Below are positions 19,043 through 28,841 of a stretch of DNA of 64,000 bases, one piece after another. The notes beneath the pieces were generated by a model. The model was not told where the DNA came from, did no database searches, and was given only the letters and a program-made list of their open reading frames with translations. The stretch's first letter is position 1. Each line of letters begins with the position of its first letter. This DNA is from an uncultured Clostridium sp. (GTDB lineage: Bacteria; Bacillota; Clostridia; TANB77; CAG-508), in NCBI GenBank assembly GCA_947647595.1, contig CANSKZ010000001.1, positions 138,912 through 202,911 of the forward strand. Direction: 5' to 3'. The translations under genes and the position numbers were made by a program.

Positions 19043-19071
19043 TTGAAAAAAATTTTTTAATGTAGTAAAAT
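19043..19071 (+). promoter_or_regulatory. Likely promoter of the pilus operon
   Basis: -35 TTGAAA (19043-19048), -10 TAAAAT (19066-19071), 17-bp spacer, 60 bases before the first gene. Confidence 0.45.
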
Positions 19072-19130
19072 TAAATAGAATGATATTTTTGTAATATTAT
19101 AAATTGAAATAAATTTTAGGAGGTTTTATT

Positions 19131-20105
19131 ATGGCAACAAATCCAATGCAAAGAAGAGCTAGAAATTCATTTTTAATAGGTTTTTTATTAGCTTTGATTA
19201 TTATGGCGGTAGTAGTAGTTGGACTAGTATACAAAATTCAAGGATTAAATGGAGACATTGATAAATTAGAATCATTGCAAAAGAAGGTATATGTTGCAAG
19301 TGATTATATACAATCTGGAGCAGAAGTTACCATTGATTCTTTCAAATATGATACGGTTCAAACAACTGTAGATGACAATGAATTGATAGAAGATGAAGAT
19401 TTTAAGTTCATTGATGAACAATCAGGAGAAATCATTGAAAAATATGATTCGGATGGGAATCCAAAACAGAAAAAAATGATTGCAAAAACCAATGTACCAG
19501 CAGGAACAATTATAACAAAAGATATGCTAGAAGAATCCGAAGATCAAATGACAGCAGACCAAAGATTGCAAGAATATAACATGATAATTCTTCCTACATT
19601 ACTTACTAATGGAAAATATATTGATGTAAGATTTCAATTGCCAGAAGGTGAAGATTATATTGTTGTTAGCAAAAAAGAAGTCATTCACACAAATGAATCT
19701 TCTGTTTGGCTAAAGATGTCAGAGGATGAAATTTTAACTTTAGGAAATGCTATTGTAGAAGCCTATACCATTCCAGGTTCTAAATTATATGCAACTCCAT
19801 ATATTGAACCAGGACGTCAAGCTGCTGCAACACCAACTTATGCAGTAAGTTTAGCAGTTATGAATTTGATTAATAATAATCCAAACATTCGTAAAGAAGC
19901 AAAAGAAGGATTATGGAAAAGATATAACGAACAAGAACAAGTAGACCAAAGAAATAATCATATTAATAAAGCATTAGAATCTTATTATGATAATATGAAA
20001 GAATCAGTAGAAGCAGGTTTACAAGAAGAAATTACAAAGAGACAAGAAGCTAGACAACAGTATGTTGAATCCTTAGAAGGAACAGGTATGGTAGGGACAG
20101 AATAG
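19131..20105 (+). CDS. CpaB/RcpC-like SAF-domain pilus assembly protein
   Basis: 324 aa. Short cytoplasmic N-terminus, membrane helix (residues 13-33), then a SAF-like segment with the two characteristic lines YVASDYIQSGAEVTIDSFKYD and AKTNVPAGTIITKDMLEES. The C-terminus is a long charged helix. CpaB/RcpC proteins are periplasmic or outside-facing parts of Tad pilus machines, and the following MinD-like, ATPase and platform genes support that. AGGAGG RBS. First gene of the operon. Confidence 0.75.
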   Translation: MATNPMQRRARNSFLIGFLLALIIMAVVVVGLVYKIQGLNGDIDKLESLQKKVYVASDYIQSGAEVTIDSFKYDTVQTTVDDNELIEDEDFKFIDEQSGEIIEKYDSDGNPKQKKMIAKTNVPAGTIITKDMLEESEDQMTADQRLQEYNMIILPTLLTNGKYIDVRFQLPEGEDYIVVSKKEVIHTNESSVWLKMSEDEILTLGNAIVEAYTIPGSKLYATPYIEPGRQAAATPTYAVSLAVMNLINNNPNIRKEAKEGLWKRYNEQEQVDQRNNHINKALESYYDNMKESVEAGLQEEITKRQEARQQYVESLEGTGMVGTE

Positions 20106-20125
20106 AAGGATTTATGGAGGTACGA

Positions 20126-20818
20126 ATGAAAAGATACGTATTTGTGGGAAGCTATGATAAAACAGATATGTTAATCTATGCTGCCAAAATATTAACTTTA
20201 ATGAAAAAAAAGGTAATATTAATTGATACAACAATTTTAAAAAAAAGTAGATATGTTGTGCCAACAATGGTAAAAGAAAAACAATATATTACATCCTATG
20301 AAGATATTGATGTTGCCATTGGTTTTGAAAATTTTGAGGCAATTAGAAAATATCAAATTCAAAACTTCGGTAAGGAAAAAGAATACGATATTGCATTATT
20401 TGATATCGACAGAGCCATTGCTTACCAAAAGTTTGGTATAACAAGTCAAGATATACACTTTTTTGTGACTTCCTTTGATATCTATACTTTAAAAAGAGGA
20501 TTGCAGGTTTTAGCTTATATTCCAAAAGACATTAAAATTGAGAAAATATATTTTTCAAAAGATATGTTATCAGAAGAAGATGACTATTTAAACTATTTGT
20601 CAAAAGATTACAAAATAAAATGGAATCAAAAAGATATTGTATTTTTCCCATTTGAAACAGCAGACTTAAATGCAATTTATATTAATCAAAGAGCAGGAAG
20701 AATACAAATGAAAGGATTAAGTAATGTTTACATTGATTCACTCTTATATTTAGTAGAAAAAATAACAGGTGAGGGAAATGGAAAAGTAAAAAAAGCCTAC
20801 AAAATGATGGATAATTAA
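20126..20818 (+). CDS. MinD-like fold protein without P-loop (TadZ-like)
   Basis: About 231 aa. Start at 20126, 8-9 nt after GGAGG, giving MKRYVFVGSYDKTDMLIYAAK. The opening strand-loop-helix resembles a MinD/ParA fold, but the Walker A lysines are absent. An internal DIALFDIDRA strand mimics the Walker B line. It probably acts as a degenerate TadZ/CpaE-type localisation partner of the next gene's product. Assignment rests on order and fold pattern rather than a diagnostic motif. Confidence 0.55.
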   Translation: MKRYVFVGSYDKTDMLIYAAKILTLMKKKVILIDTTILKKSRYVVPTMVKEKQYITSYEDIDVAIGFENFEAIRKYQIQNFGKEKEYDIALFDIDRAIAYQKFGITSQDIHFFVTSFDIYTLKRGLQVLAYIPKDIKIEKIYFSKDMLSEEDDYLNYLSKDYKIKWNQKDIVFFPFETADLNAIYINQRAGRIQMKGLSNVYIDSLLYLVEKITGEGNGKVKKAYKMMDN

Positions 20819-20832
20819 GGGAGGATAACGAA

Positions 20833-21681
20833 ATGGCTATTTTAAGTTTTTGGAGTGGTAACAAAAAAGAAACAGGACAGACATTGTCAATTATAGCAAT
20901 TGCTACTTACATGTCGGTAGAACATAGTTATAAAACATTAGTCATTGATGCTACAGTTGATGATGATACAATGCCACGATGTTTCTGGAATCAAGATGCT
21001 AACAGAGAAATAAAAAAAGCATTAAACAAAGGAAAATTAGATATTGCTTCTGGAACAGAAGGCTTGATGAGCGCAATTGCAAGTAATAAGACTTCTCCAG
21101 AAATTATTTCCAATTATACCAAAGTTGTTTTTAAAAATCGATTAGATATATTATTAGGTTTGAAAACCAAAAGTATTTCAGACCATGAAAAAACATTAAT
21201 GTTATATACTGATTTAATTAATGCGGCGAATAAATACTATGACCTTGTGATTATAGATTTATCCAAAACACTTGAGAGAGAATCAACACGAAAAATCTTA
21301 CAAATGTCAGATGTTATCATGTATACGATGTCGCAAAACTTGAAACAAATTAATGATTACATTGAAAACAAAATGGCAATACCAGAATTAAAGAAAAAGA
21401 ATGTAATTCCTTTAATTGGAAGTATGAATGCTTATTGCAAATATAATCCTAAAAATGTAATGACTTATATAAAAGATAAGAATCTTGCTTATATCAGTTA
21501 TAATAATGCATTTTTAGAATCGGCTAGTGAAGCAAAAGTATCTGACTTTTTCTTGAATACAAGAATTAGCAAAAAAGCTTGGGATAGAAATTCACAGTTT
21601 TTAACTTCAGTAGCAGATTCATCACAAAAGATTATCGATAAATTCGAAGAAATAAAATACGGTAAAGTATTACGTTCTTAA
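20833..21681 (+). CDS. MinD/ParA-like ATPase of the pilus operon (CpaE/TadZ-like)
   Basis: 282 aa. N-terminal deviant Walker A WSGNKKETGQTLS, followed by the fold's VIDATVDDD and a DLVIIDLSKTLE strand. This is the pattern of MinD-like ATPases that place secretion and pilus machines at the membrane. AGGGAGG RBS. Tight spacing to both neighbours indicates cotranscription. Confidence 0.7.
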   Translation: MAILSFWSGNKKETGQTLSIIAIATYMSVEHSYKTLVIDATVDDDTMPRCFWNQDANREIKKALNKGKLDIASGTEGLMSAIASNKTSPEIISNYTKVVFKNRLDILLGLKTKSISDHEKTLMLYTDLINAANKYYDLVIIDLSKTLERESTRKILQMSDVIMYTMSQNLKQINDYIENKMAIPELKKKNVIPLIGSMNAYCKYNPKNVMTYIKDKNLAYISYNNAFLESASEAKVSDFFLNTRISKKAWDRNSQFLTSVADSSQKIIDKFEEIKYGKVLRS

Positions 21682-21705
21682 AAAGAAGAAAGGGGAGCCT
21701 TTTAA

Positions 21706-23873
21706 ATGATTGCAAATGTTGTATTAATATTTGTGGTAATAGTATTAATGTTTGTTACTATTATGCATTTTTTGAAAAAAAATAAGGAAGAAGTTGTTGA
21801 TGAAGAAGTGGTGGTTGATGATAAAACCTATACTTTGGAATTAATGGTCAAATTCATCAAAAAGAGACTAGACGAAATTACGAAGGTTAACCTTTATGAT
21901 ATTGGTCTTTCAGAAGAAGAATTAAAAAGAAGAAAAAATAAAAAATATGAACTAAAGAAAGCCTTGAAAGGTTGTACATATGGAGACGTAAATGATAAAA
22001 AATACGTGAAAGAATTAATCTACGATTTACTTTCCAAAGAATATGGAATCAACGAAACGAATATTTCAAGAGTGTTACCTTTTGATACACCTTCCCTATT
22101 AACAGCACAAGATAAATTTGATATTTTAATTCACGAATACAAAAAAACATTCGCTTATGAAGCGTTAACCGAAATGATTAAAAAATATCACTTAGCAGAA
22201 TTAAAATATATAGAAGGAGAATCAAAACCTTCTTATGTTATTACAGAAGCAGAAATAGAAGATATTTACGAAAAAGAAAATTTTGAATTAGAATTTTCCG
22301 ATAAATTAGATGTTATCGTACAAAGAATTTATCAACAATACAAAGGATTCAGTAGCATTGATGAAGTACGTGATATGAATATCGATGGTATTTCAGGTGG
22401 TGTATCTGGACTTCCAGAAAGTTTTTTAAGCCAAGTAGCACAATTAGATGGTGATTATTTAAAACAAACCATGGAAGCAAAAGTGCCAAGAGCTTGTGAC
22501 AGTATTTGGATTATGTTCCAAGGTAAATCCATTCGTTTAGCATTCCTATCTTTTGGAACTGAAGCAGAATTAAAAAGAGTTTGCCAAAATATTTACAAAT
22601 ATAACAATCCAGGACAATTGTCGGATACAAATGGATATAAAATCAATGAAATGAAAGACGGTTCTCGTGTCGTTGTTGTTAGACCAAGTATGTCTGAAAC
22701 ATGGGCATTCTTTGTCAGAAAGTTTGACGTAAAACGTGCTACTTTAGAGCAAGTTATTCGTGGTGAAGGACAAGATGAAGTAATTGAATTAATGAAATAT
22801 TTAGTTAAAGGTGCCAGAATTATTTCACTAACTGGTGAGCAAGGTTGCCGGAAAAACAACCATGCTGATGGCAATGATTGAAAATATTTACGAAACCATG
22901 AACCTTCGTATCACAGAAACGGCGTTCGAGCTTCACTTAAGAAAAATTTATCCAACCAGAAATATTTTATCAATGCGTGAAACAGAAACGATTTCTGGAC
23001 AAGACTGTTTGGACGTTCAAAAGAAAACTGACGGTTCTGTAAACATCATCCGGAGAGGTTGCAACAGACCCCGTAGCATCTTGGATGATTCAATCTGCAC
23101 AGGTTGCTTCTAAATTTACATTATTTACGCACCACGCTAAAACATTCCCAGATTTAGTAACAGCACTTCGTAACTCTATGTTAAGAGCAGGTGTTTTTAA
23201 AGATGAAAGAACAGCAGAAGAGCAAGTTGTACAAGTTTTAAATTTTGACATTCACTTAGTCAAAGACTTCCGTGGTGTCAGATACATTGAAAGAATTACA
23301 GAATGTATTCCAGTCGAAGAAAAAAATGAATATACATTTGACCATAGAAACGAAAAAACACTAGAAGGAAAATTTGACAAATTCATGGACAATGCTGCGA
23401 TATTTTTTGGAAAAACAACTAACCGAGAATTGTACAAATATCGTAACATCATGGAATATGTCAATGATAGTTATGTACTTACCAATCCAATTAGTGAAAC
23501 CAACATAAAAGAAATGAGAATCAATATGGAATCTACAGATATGGAAGCTTTTGACCGATTCTTAGAAAGAAATTGGGGAATCAAACCACCGAAAATAGCA
23601 GGAATGGATACTACCAATAACGTTTTGCAAGAACAAAAAATAGTACCAGTTTCAGCTATTCCAAGTGAACCAACGACTAAATCAACCAGAAAACCTATGC
23701 AAAAAGTAGCTAAAACAGCAAATCAAATGCCCAAAAAAAGAAGACCAATAACAGGTCAAAATCCAAGTACACCAACACAAAAAATTAAAAAAACAGAAAG
23801 CAATGGTGCCACAAAAAAGAAAACGAACCAATCCTCAATCTTAGGAAATATTGATTTAGAGGATGAGAATTAA
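21706..23873 (+). CDS. Type II/IV secretion (TadA/CpaF-like) ATPase with two CGG +1 shifts
   Basis: Hexameric motor ATPase that powers pilus assembly, about 721 aa once two frame breaks are bridged. It has an N-terminal membrane helix, unusual for this family, then a long N-domain. The first break falls inside Walker A: skipping C22849 gives TGEQGC-GKTTMLMAMI. The second falls in the conserved Gly-Glu box: skipping C23051 gives VNII-GEVATDPVAS, then FTLFTHHAKTFPDLVTALRNSM, the T2SSE continuation. The C-terminal ~80 aa are a basic, Thr/Pro/Lys-rich tail. Without both shifts no functional ATPase is possible. Confidence 0.85.
22849..22851 (+). other. CGG +1 frameshift site 1 in the secretion ATPase
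   Basis: Zero frame TGC-CGG-AAA stops within 10 codons. +1 reading TGC-(C)-GGA-AAA-ACA-ACC restores the Walker A GKTT. Confidence 0.78.
23051..23053 (+). other. CGG +1 frameshift site 2 in the secretion ATPase
   Basis: Zero frame ATC-CGG-AGA runs to a TAA after about 20 codons. +1 reading ATC-(C)-GGA-GAG-GTT restores the conserved G-E-V box. Confidence 0.78.
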
Positions 23874-23905
23874 TTGCCTTTAGAAAGTGAGGTGGAATGT
23901 AAAAT

Positions 23906-25978
23906 ATGACAGACCAAATGCTAAAATTTATAATCATTGTTGCAGGTGGATTATTATTTTTAATTGCGGTTGCTTATATCGTACTAAATAATAAGTTAAA
24001 GTCAAAAGAAACAAAATACATAGCGCAACTGGTAGAAGGTACAAAAACCAGTGGTTTCAATATGGATGTCTTTTATCAAAAAGTATACATTTATTGTGCT
24101 AAAATACCATTTTTAAGAAGATATGTATTAAAAGTTCGAAGAAGAATTGAAATTATCAACTTAGAAGATGAATATTTGACGAGAAGACAAACTGCACAAA
24201 TTATTTTTAAAGGGCTTGTTGTAGTACTTCCATTAACAATTTTAGTGATTTATTTAACCAGAAATAATCCAATTTTAATGTTTACTCTATTTTTATTTGA
24301 ATTATTTTTCATAGAAACTTTTATGGAAGGCATGGTTGACAAAATTGACAATCAATTATTAAGGCAACAAATTGACATGTTTGGTGAAATGAGACATAGC
24401 TATCACGAATACAACATGATTGAAGAAGCATTATATGATGTTGCGCAAAATGATGAAGTAGAAGTTTCAAGGCAAGTTGAAAAAATCCATGAAGTTTTAA
24501 TATCGGATGATCCAGAAACAGAATTGGAAAAATATTATGATATTGCACCCAATAGTTATTTAAAAGAATTTGCTGGTGTATCATACTTGACAAAGGAATT
24601 TGGTGATAGAAAAGATAAAGATGGTGCCTCTTTATATTTGAAGAACTTAAATAATATTGTACAAGAAATGCAATTGGAGATTTTAAAAAGAGATAAATTA
24701 GATTATGTATTTCAAAGTTTATCTATGATTGCCGCAGCACCCATTTTATTTTTAGATGTTATGAAAAATTGGGCAATTAGCCAGTTTGCTTTTACGAGGC
24801 AATTTTACAATGGAACAGGTGGCTTTTTAGCGCAAATGGCAATTGTTATTCTTACAATATTATGCTACATATTTGTTCGCTCCTTAAAAGATAACGGAAG
24901 TGTCAATACTGCAAGAAATGCTGAAAATCCTTGGCAAAAGAAATTATATGATAAAAAACCAATTAAGGCTTTTATTGATTATATTATGCCCAAAGATGGC
25001 ACAAAAGAATATAAAAAAGTAGTTGGGTTATTAAAAGATAATGCTTCAAAATTGAAAATGGAATGGTTATATATTAACCGTGTTACATGCACAATTATTG
25101 CTTTTGTTGTCTCGATGTTTGTTATTTTTGAATCGCATCATTATGCAGTTAATTATGTTTATACAGAGCCAACAAGTGATTATAATTTATTAGGAAATAT
25201 GTCCGAAAGAGAAGAAAAAACGGCAATGCAGAAAACAGAAAGTGACAACGTATTTTTAGACAAATTTAGAAATGACCGAGGAATCACAGAAGAAGAATTA
25301 AAAGAAGCAATTGCTGAATCAGACGAATATGGTGATTTAGTAGAAGAAGAATTAGATACAACCACAAAAAGAATTATGTCAAAACTAAAGATTGTACAAT
25401 CAGAATATTTGCAATGGTTTGAATTGTTAATCAGTTTTGCAGTTGCCGCAATTGGCTATTATGGACCAATTTTCTTACTTCAATTCCAAAAGAAAATGCG
25501 ACAAATGGAAATGGAAAACGAAGTGATGTCTTTTCAAACGATTATATTAATGTTAATGAAAATCGAAAGAGTCAATGTTGAAATGATTTTGGAATGGCTA
25601 GAAAGATATGCCAATATTTTTAAAGAGCCAATTTCAAGATGCGTAAATAACTTTGAAAGTGGTGCTTGGGAAGCATTAGAAGAATTAAAAAATGAAATTT
25701 CGTTTCAACAATTAATTCAATTGGTAGAAGGTTTACAATCAGCAGTTGAATCGATTCCGATTCGAGAAGCATTTGATGAATTAGATACAGAAAGAAATTA
25801 TTATCAAGAAAAAAGAAAAGAATCCAATGAAAGATTAATTTCTAGAAAATCAATGATAGGCAAATTATTTGGATTTGCACCAATGGTTATACTATTTGTA
25901 GGATATTTAATTATACCATTATGTATCATTGGTTTGAAGAGTATGACAGAAGCCTTTAACACAATGTCTTCTATGTAA
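23906..25978 (+). CDS. Large pilus platform protein (TadB/TadC-like, possibly fused)
   Basis: 690 aa membrane protein. Hydrophobic segments lie near residues 5-25, 95-130, 275-325, 400-420 and 520-540, with a final pair of helices at the C-terminus. Soluble helical blocks between them resemble the repeated T2SF/GspF domains of TadB and TadC, which are separate ~300-aa proteins in most Tad systems. The length suggests both are fused here. An acidic insert (about residues 430-490) separates the halves. Directly after the motor ATPase, as expected for the platform. Confidence 0.65.
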   Translation: MTDQMLKFIIIVAGGLLFLIAVAYIVLNNKLKSKETKYIAQLVEGTKTSGFNMDVFYQKVYIYCAKIPFLRRYVLKVRRRIEIINLEDEYLTRRQTAQIIFKGLVVVLPLTILVIYLTRNNPILMFTLFLFELFFIETFMEGMVDKIDNQLLRQQIDMFGEMRHSYHEYNMIEEALYDVAQNDEVEVSRQVEKIHEVLISDDPETELEKYYDIAPNSYLKEFAGVSYLTKEFGDRKDKDGASLYLKNLNNIVQEMQLEILKRDKLDYVFQSLSMIAAAPILFLDVMKNWAISQFAFTRQFYNGTGGFLAQMAIVILTILCYIFVRSLKDNGSVNTARNAENPWQKKLYDKKPIKAFIDYIMPKDGTKEYKKVVGLLKDNASKLKMEWLYINRVTCTIIAFVVSMFVIFESHHYAVNYVYTEPTSDYNLLGNMSEREEKTAMQKTESDNVFLDKFRNDRGITEEELKEAIAESDEYGDLVEEELDTTTKRIMSKLKIVQSEYLQWFELLISFAVAAIGYYGPIFLLQFQKKMRQMEMENEVMSFQTIILMLMKIERVNVEMILEWLERYANIFKEPISRCVNNFESGAWEALEELKNEISFQQLIQLVEGLQSAVESIPIREAFDELDTERNYYQEKRKESNERLISRKSMIGKLFGFAPMVILFVGYLIIPLCIIGLKSMTEAFNTMSSM

Positions 25979-25996
25979 AATAGAAAGGAGGAAACA

Positions 25997-26785
25997 ATGG
26001 ACAATTCAATAAGCAAAGCATTAATTATGGTTGCTAGTGTATTACTTGCAATGATTGTCATAGCGTTTCTGACTTTCACAATGAGGCGAACTGGCGATTG
26101 GGCAACCACGCAAGACGATAAAATTTTAGCAGAACAAAAAGACAAATTTAACAAAGAATACGAAGCATTTGACAAAGATTTAATGTATGGCGTAGATGTC
26201 ATTTCGTGTTTAAACAAAGCCAAAAGCAATAACAAGCAAATAGAAGAAAAAGGATATGTTACAGGAGAAAAACATGATACATCATATCATGTTAATGTCA
26301 AATTTACGTTAAATAGTGCTTTAACAGAAAATATAACAGTTTATCATATGAGTAATGGGAATAGAAAAGAAATTCCTTATGAAGGTATGGGAGACCAACC
26401 GAATAGTAGTAAAGTAAGTATTTCGGGAAGTGTCTTTTCAGTATCTGGAAGTTATGCAAGCCAAATTCCTGGTGGAAGCAGTAAAATTGATTTTTCAAAA
26501 AATTTAGGAACTTATAAAAATGGGACTACTAAAATAGATAGTGGAGATTACAATTTGGTAGGCGATAAAAGTAATTTAGTAGATGCATTGTTAACCTGTT
26601 CTGATACATTAAAGCAAACCGTAAAAAATAAAAACAAAGAAACATCTTCAGCCACAGACGGTTGGACCAAAGCTACATGGGAAACAGCATTATACGATAT
26701 GAAAACTAGAAAATTCACTTGCGAAGAAATAAAATATAATGCAACAACTGGTAGAGTAAATTACTTACATTTTAGCGAAATATAA
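25997..26785 (+). CDS. Pilin-like protein 1 of the array
   Basis: 262 aa. Opens MDNSISKALIMVASVLLAMIVIAFL, the same kind of start (M-[ED]-N-x-[ST]-K-A-L followed by a ~20-residue hydrophobic helix) as the downstream array members. It lacks the Lys-Gly prepilin cleavage pattern, so it may be an uncleaved helical pilin of Flp type or simply a tethered surface subunit. The rest is a polar extracellular domain rich in Asn, Lys, Ser and Gly. GGAGG RBS; 18 bp after the platform gene. Confidence 0.6.
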   Translation: MDNSISKALIMVASVLLAMIVIAFLTFTMRRTGDWATTQDDKILAEQKDKFNKEYEAFDKDLMYGVDVISCLNKAKSNNKQIEEKGYVTGEKHDTSYHVNVKFTLNSALTENITVYHMSNGNRKEIPYEGMGDQPNSSKVSISGSVFSVSGSYASQIPGGSSKIDFSKNLGTYKNGTTKIDSGDYNLVGDKSNLVDALLTCSDTLKQTVKNKNKETSSATDGWTKATWETALYDMKTRKFTCEEIKYNATTGRVNYLHFSEI

Positions 26786-26809
26786 AAAATGAAAAACTAC
26801 CGAAATCTA

Positions 26810-26837
26810 TTGACAAAATAGAAATTTGATGTATAAT
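26810..26837 (+). promoter_or_regulatory. Promoter of antitoxin-like RNA, locus A
   Basis: -35 TTGACA (26810-26815), -10 TATAAT (26832-26837), 16-bp spacer. Same spacing and near-identical sequence to locus B. Confidence 0.8.
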
Positions 26838-26842
26838 ACTTT

Positions 26843-26940
26843 TAAGTATGATATATGAAATCTAAGAAATATATTATATAAAAGGATAATTGTATTTCAA
26901 AAAACAAAAAAAGTAGGTAGTTGCAGCTACCTACTTTTTA
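26843..26940 (+). ncRNA. Putative type I antitoxin RNA, locus A
   Basis: Predicted transcript of ~98 nt from the promoter at 26810-26837 to the bidirectional hairpin at 26908-26939. It carries two blocks repeated in the facing peptide gene. The first is 26844-26861 (18 nt, one mismatch to 27108-27125 in the mRNA leader). The second is 26884-26899 (16 nt, one difference to 27069-27084, which covers the start codon). The RNA can therefore pair with 16 consecutive bases across the peptide's AUG, one being G-U. This is the DRa/DRb logic of RNA II in the Fst/par system. Confidence 0.7.
26908..26939. terminator. Bidirectional terminator shared by locus A transcripts
   Basis: A-run plus GTAGGTAG (26913-26920), 6-nt loop, then CTACCTAC plus T-run (26927-26939). 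Works in both directions, between the RNA and the convergent peptide gene. Confidence 0.85.
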
Positions 26941-26941
26941 C

Positions 26942-27085
26942 TTAAAAATCAAAGATGTTTTTTAACTTTTCTAATATTGTTAGAAAAATCATGAGATATT
27001 TTATGAATGTATGTATCCAATTTTTAAGTTTTTTGTGTAACTTATCAATAAGCTTTATCTTAGGTATAGGATAATTGCATTTCAT
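26942..27085 (-). CDS. Putative type I toxin peptide A (47 aa)
   Basis: Start ATG at 27083-27085 with a near-perfect RBS on the minus strand (AAAGGAGGTGA, 27091-27102). The peptide begins MKCNYPIPKIK, is strongly basic in its first half, and has a hydrophobic segment HTFIKYLMIFLTIL near residues 25-38. It shares the N-P-I/Y-P-I...K layout with peptide B at 58060. It lies antisense inside the pilus operon, in the 452-base gap between pilin-like genes 1 and 2. Function inferred from architecture, not from peptide homology. Confidence 0.65.
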   Translation of the reverse strand: MKCNYPIPKIKLIDKLHKKLKNWIHTFIKYLMIFLTILEKLKNIFDF

Positions 27086-27237
27086 GTTTATCACCTCCTT
27101 TCATGTGAAGTGTGATATATGAAATAAAAAAGTTATGGAAATTTTGCTCAGAAATTGAGCAGATAATAACGAAAATAATAGTAACACAAAAAAATAAATT
27201 TTGCAATACAAAAATACAAATAAAAGAAAGGAATGCT

Positions 27238-27790
27238 ATGGAAAATGCATCAAAAGCCTTAACAATGGCTGGTCGGAGTATTAATTGGAATATTAGTGGC
27301 GAGTTTTATGATATTTGTCCTACGAAAAGCTGGTATGATGAGTAGCGAATATGATAGCCAAGTCTCAGACAAAGAAATTGTAGATTTTAACTATCAATTT
27401 GAAATTTATGATAAACCAGATAACACATTTTTTGACATCTTAACCGTTGCCAACTTAGCTTATGATGTCAATAAAAGAAATGGATATGATTCGAAAAATT
27501 CTGTTACTATAAAAATTTACGAAGGAAATACTGTAAAATATAGTATTTTACCAGACAAAAATCTAGCTAAAGATTACTTTTTCAAAGGAAATAGTGTTAC
27601 TTCAGGTAGTGAATATATTTATAATAAAAATAAAACATCATCTGGAAGCAGTATTATTGAGAAATATGCATCCAAAAAAACTAATAATGAAGAAGAATTT
27701 CAGCACAGATTTGAATGCATTAAAACGGAATATAATACAGAAACAACAGGAAAAATTCGATTAATGGAATTTAGAAGAGAAAATAATTAA
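27238..27790 (+). CDS. Pilin-like protein 2 of the array (CGG +1 shift)
   Basis: Start ATG 27238 with AGAAAGGA upstream. The zero frame breaks at codon 13 (CGG, 27274-27276). Skipping its C gives MENASKALTMAG-GVLIGILVASFMIFVL, matching the MENASKAL-IIAG starts of genes 28357 and 28842 and giving 183 aa. The helix is followed by a polar domain. The shift lies inside the membrane segment, so no pilin could be made without it. Confidence 0.78.
27274..27276 (+). other. CGG +1 frameshift site in pilin-like protein 2
   Basis: Zero frame GGT-CGG-AGT gives a non-hydrophobic tail ending at TAG. +1 reading GGT-(C)-GGA-GTA restores the hydrophobic helix shared with its paralogues. Confidence 0.78.
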
Positions 27791-27855
27791 CATTTTTGAA
27801 AAAAAATATTGAAAAAAAATATCGAATATGATAAAATATATATAAGGGAAAAAAT

Positions 27856-28290
27856 ATGAAAAAGACAATTTTTGTAATATTATTAGTGTTTTTAGCGATT
27901 ATTGCGTGTATTTACATGAACTACAAAGAACTTTTAAGCAAGCAAACACAAGCCCAAAAATTCAATTCAGAATTCCTATTTTACAACCAAGAAGCAGTTT
28001 TAGGGACAAGTGTTACAACAGTAATCAACAAAGCAATTGATAATAACGAAAAATTCCAAATTCCAAAAGATGAGAATGGTTTATACATCGCGGACAAAGA
28101 AAACAGCATAAAAATATATGTTCATATGCTCATTAATGAAACCACTTATCCAATGGAAGCTCTAAAAAAATCAGGTTTAGAGAATTTTACCAACTATTTT
28201 GGCGAAGTAGAATTCAAGTGCACAGATGTCAAATATCATGAATCAACAGGAAAAATTGCAGAGATGACATTTACTGCAACACAAGAGTAG
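27856..28290 (+). CDS. Pilin-like protein 3 of the array
   Basis: 144 aa. MKKTIFVILLVFLAIIACIYM hydrophobic start, then a polar domain with the 'VTTVINKAIDNNEKFQIP' stretch, which parallels 'VKALVNAIKSNNKEY' and 'VKSLISFAISNASTN' in the next two genes, indicating a shared domain. Its N-terminus is the only one in the array without the MENASKAL-type start and looks more like a signal anchor. Confidence 0.55.
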   Translation: MKKTIFVILLVFLAIIACIYMNYKELLSKQTQAQKFNSEFLFYNQEAVLGTSVTTVINKAIDNNEKFQIPKDENGLYIADKENSIKIYVHMLINETTYPMEALKKSGLENFTNYFGEVEFKCTDVKYHESTGKIAEMTFTATQE

Positions 28291-28356
28291 TTTAATATAT
28301 ACAAAAGTATATTAAAATAAATTTAATTTTGTTAAAAAACAAAGGAGGAAAAGAAT

Positions 28357-28821
28357 ATGGAGAATGCGTCAAAAGCGTTAATTATAGCAGGAGCTATATT
28401 GTTATCGATTTTAATTATAGGATTAGGAATGGGAGTATTCAACAGTGCAGATAAAGCAACAGGAAGTTCAAATTTAGATGAAACAGAACAACGTGCACAT
28501 AATTCAAAATTTTCACCAACGTATGAAGGAAAACAAAGTGGTTCTTCTGTAAAGGCATTAGTAAATGCAATAAAAAGCAATAATAAAGAATATGCGGATA
28601 GACAAGTAACAATTTATTATAGTCCTACTACTAAACCAGCTGATGACTACAAGAACCACAAAGGAAACATTACAGATTCTGGTTCAGATGTAAATAAAGC
28701 AGATATTTATAATACATTATCTAATGTAAAAAGTAAAACAAGTTACTATGTAAATTTTCATACAGGTGATAATGGTATAATTGATGCCTGTGATATACAT
28801 GTATATTCAAATGAAGATTAA
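28357..28821 (+). CDS. Pilin-like protein 4 of the array
   Basis: 154 aa, MENASKALIIAGAILLSILI start followed by a short polar domain. Paralogue of the next gene (same length, same N-terminal 12 residues, similar VKALVNAIKS segment). AGGAGG RBS. Confidence 0.65.
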   Translation: MENASKALIIAGAILLSILIIGLGMGVFNSADKATGSSNLDETEQRAHNSKFSPTYEGKQSGSSVKALVNAIKSNNKEYADRQVTIYYSPTTKPADDYKNHKGNITDSGSDVNKADIYNTLSNVKSKTSYYVNFHTGDNGIIDACDIHVYSNED

Positions 28822-28841
28822 TAGTTAGGAGTGTGATATAA

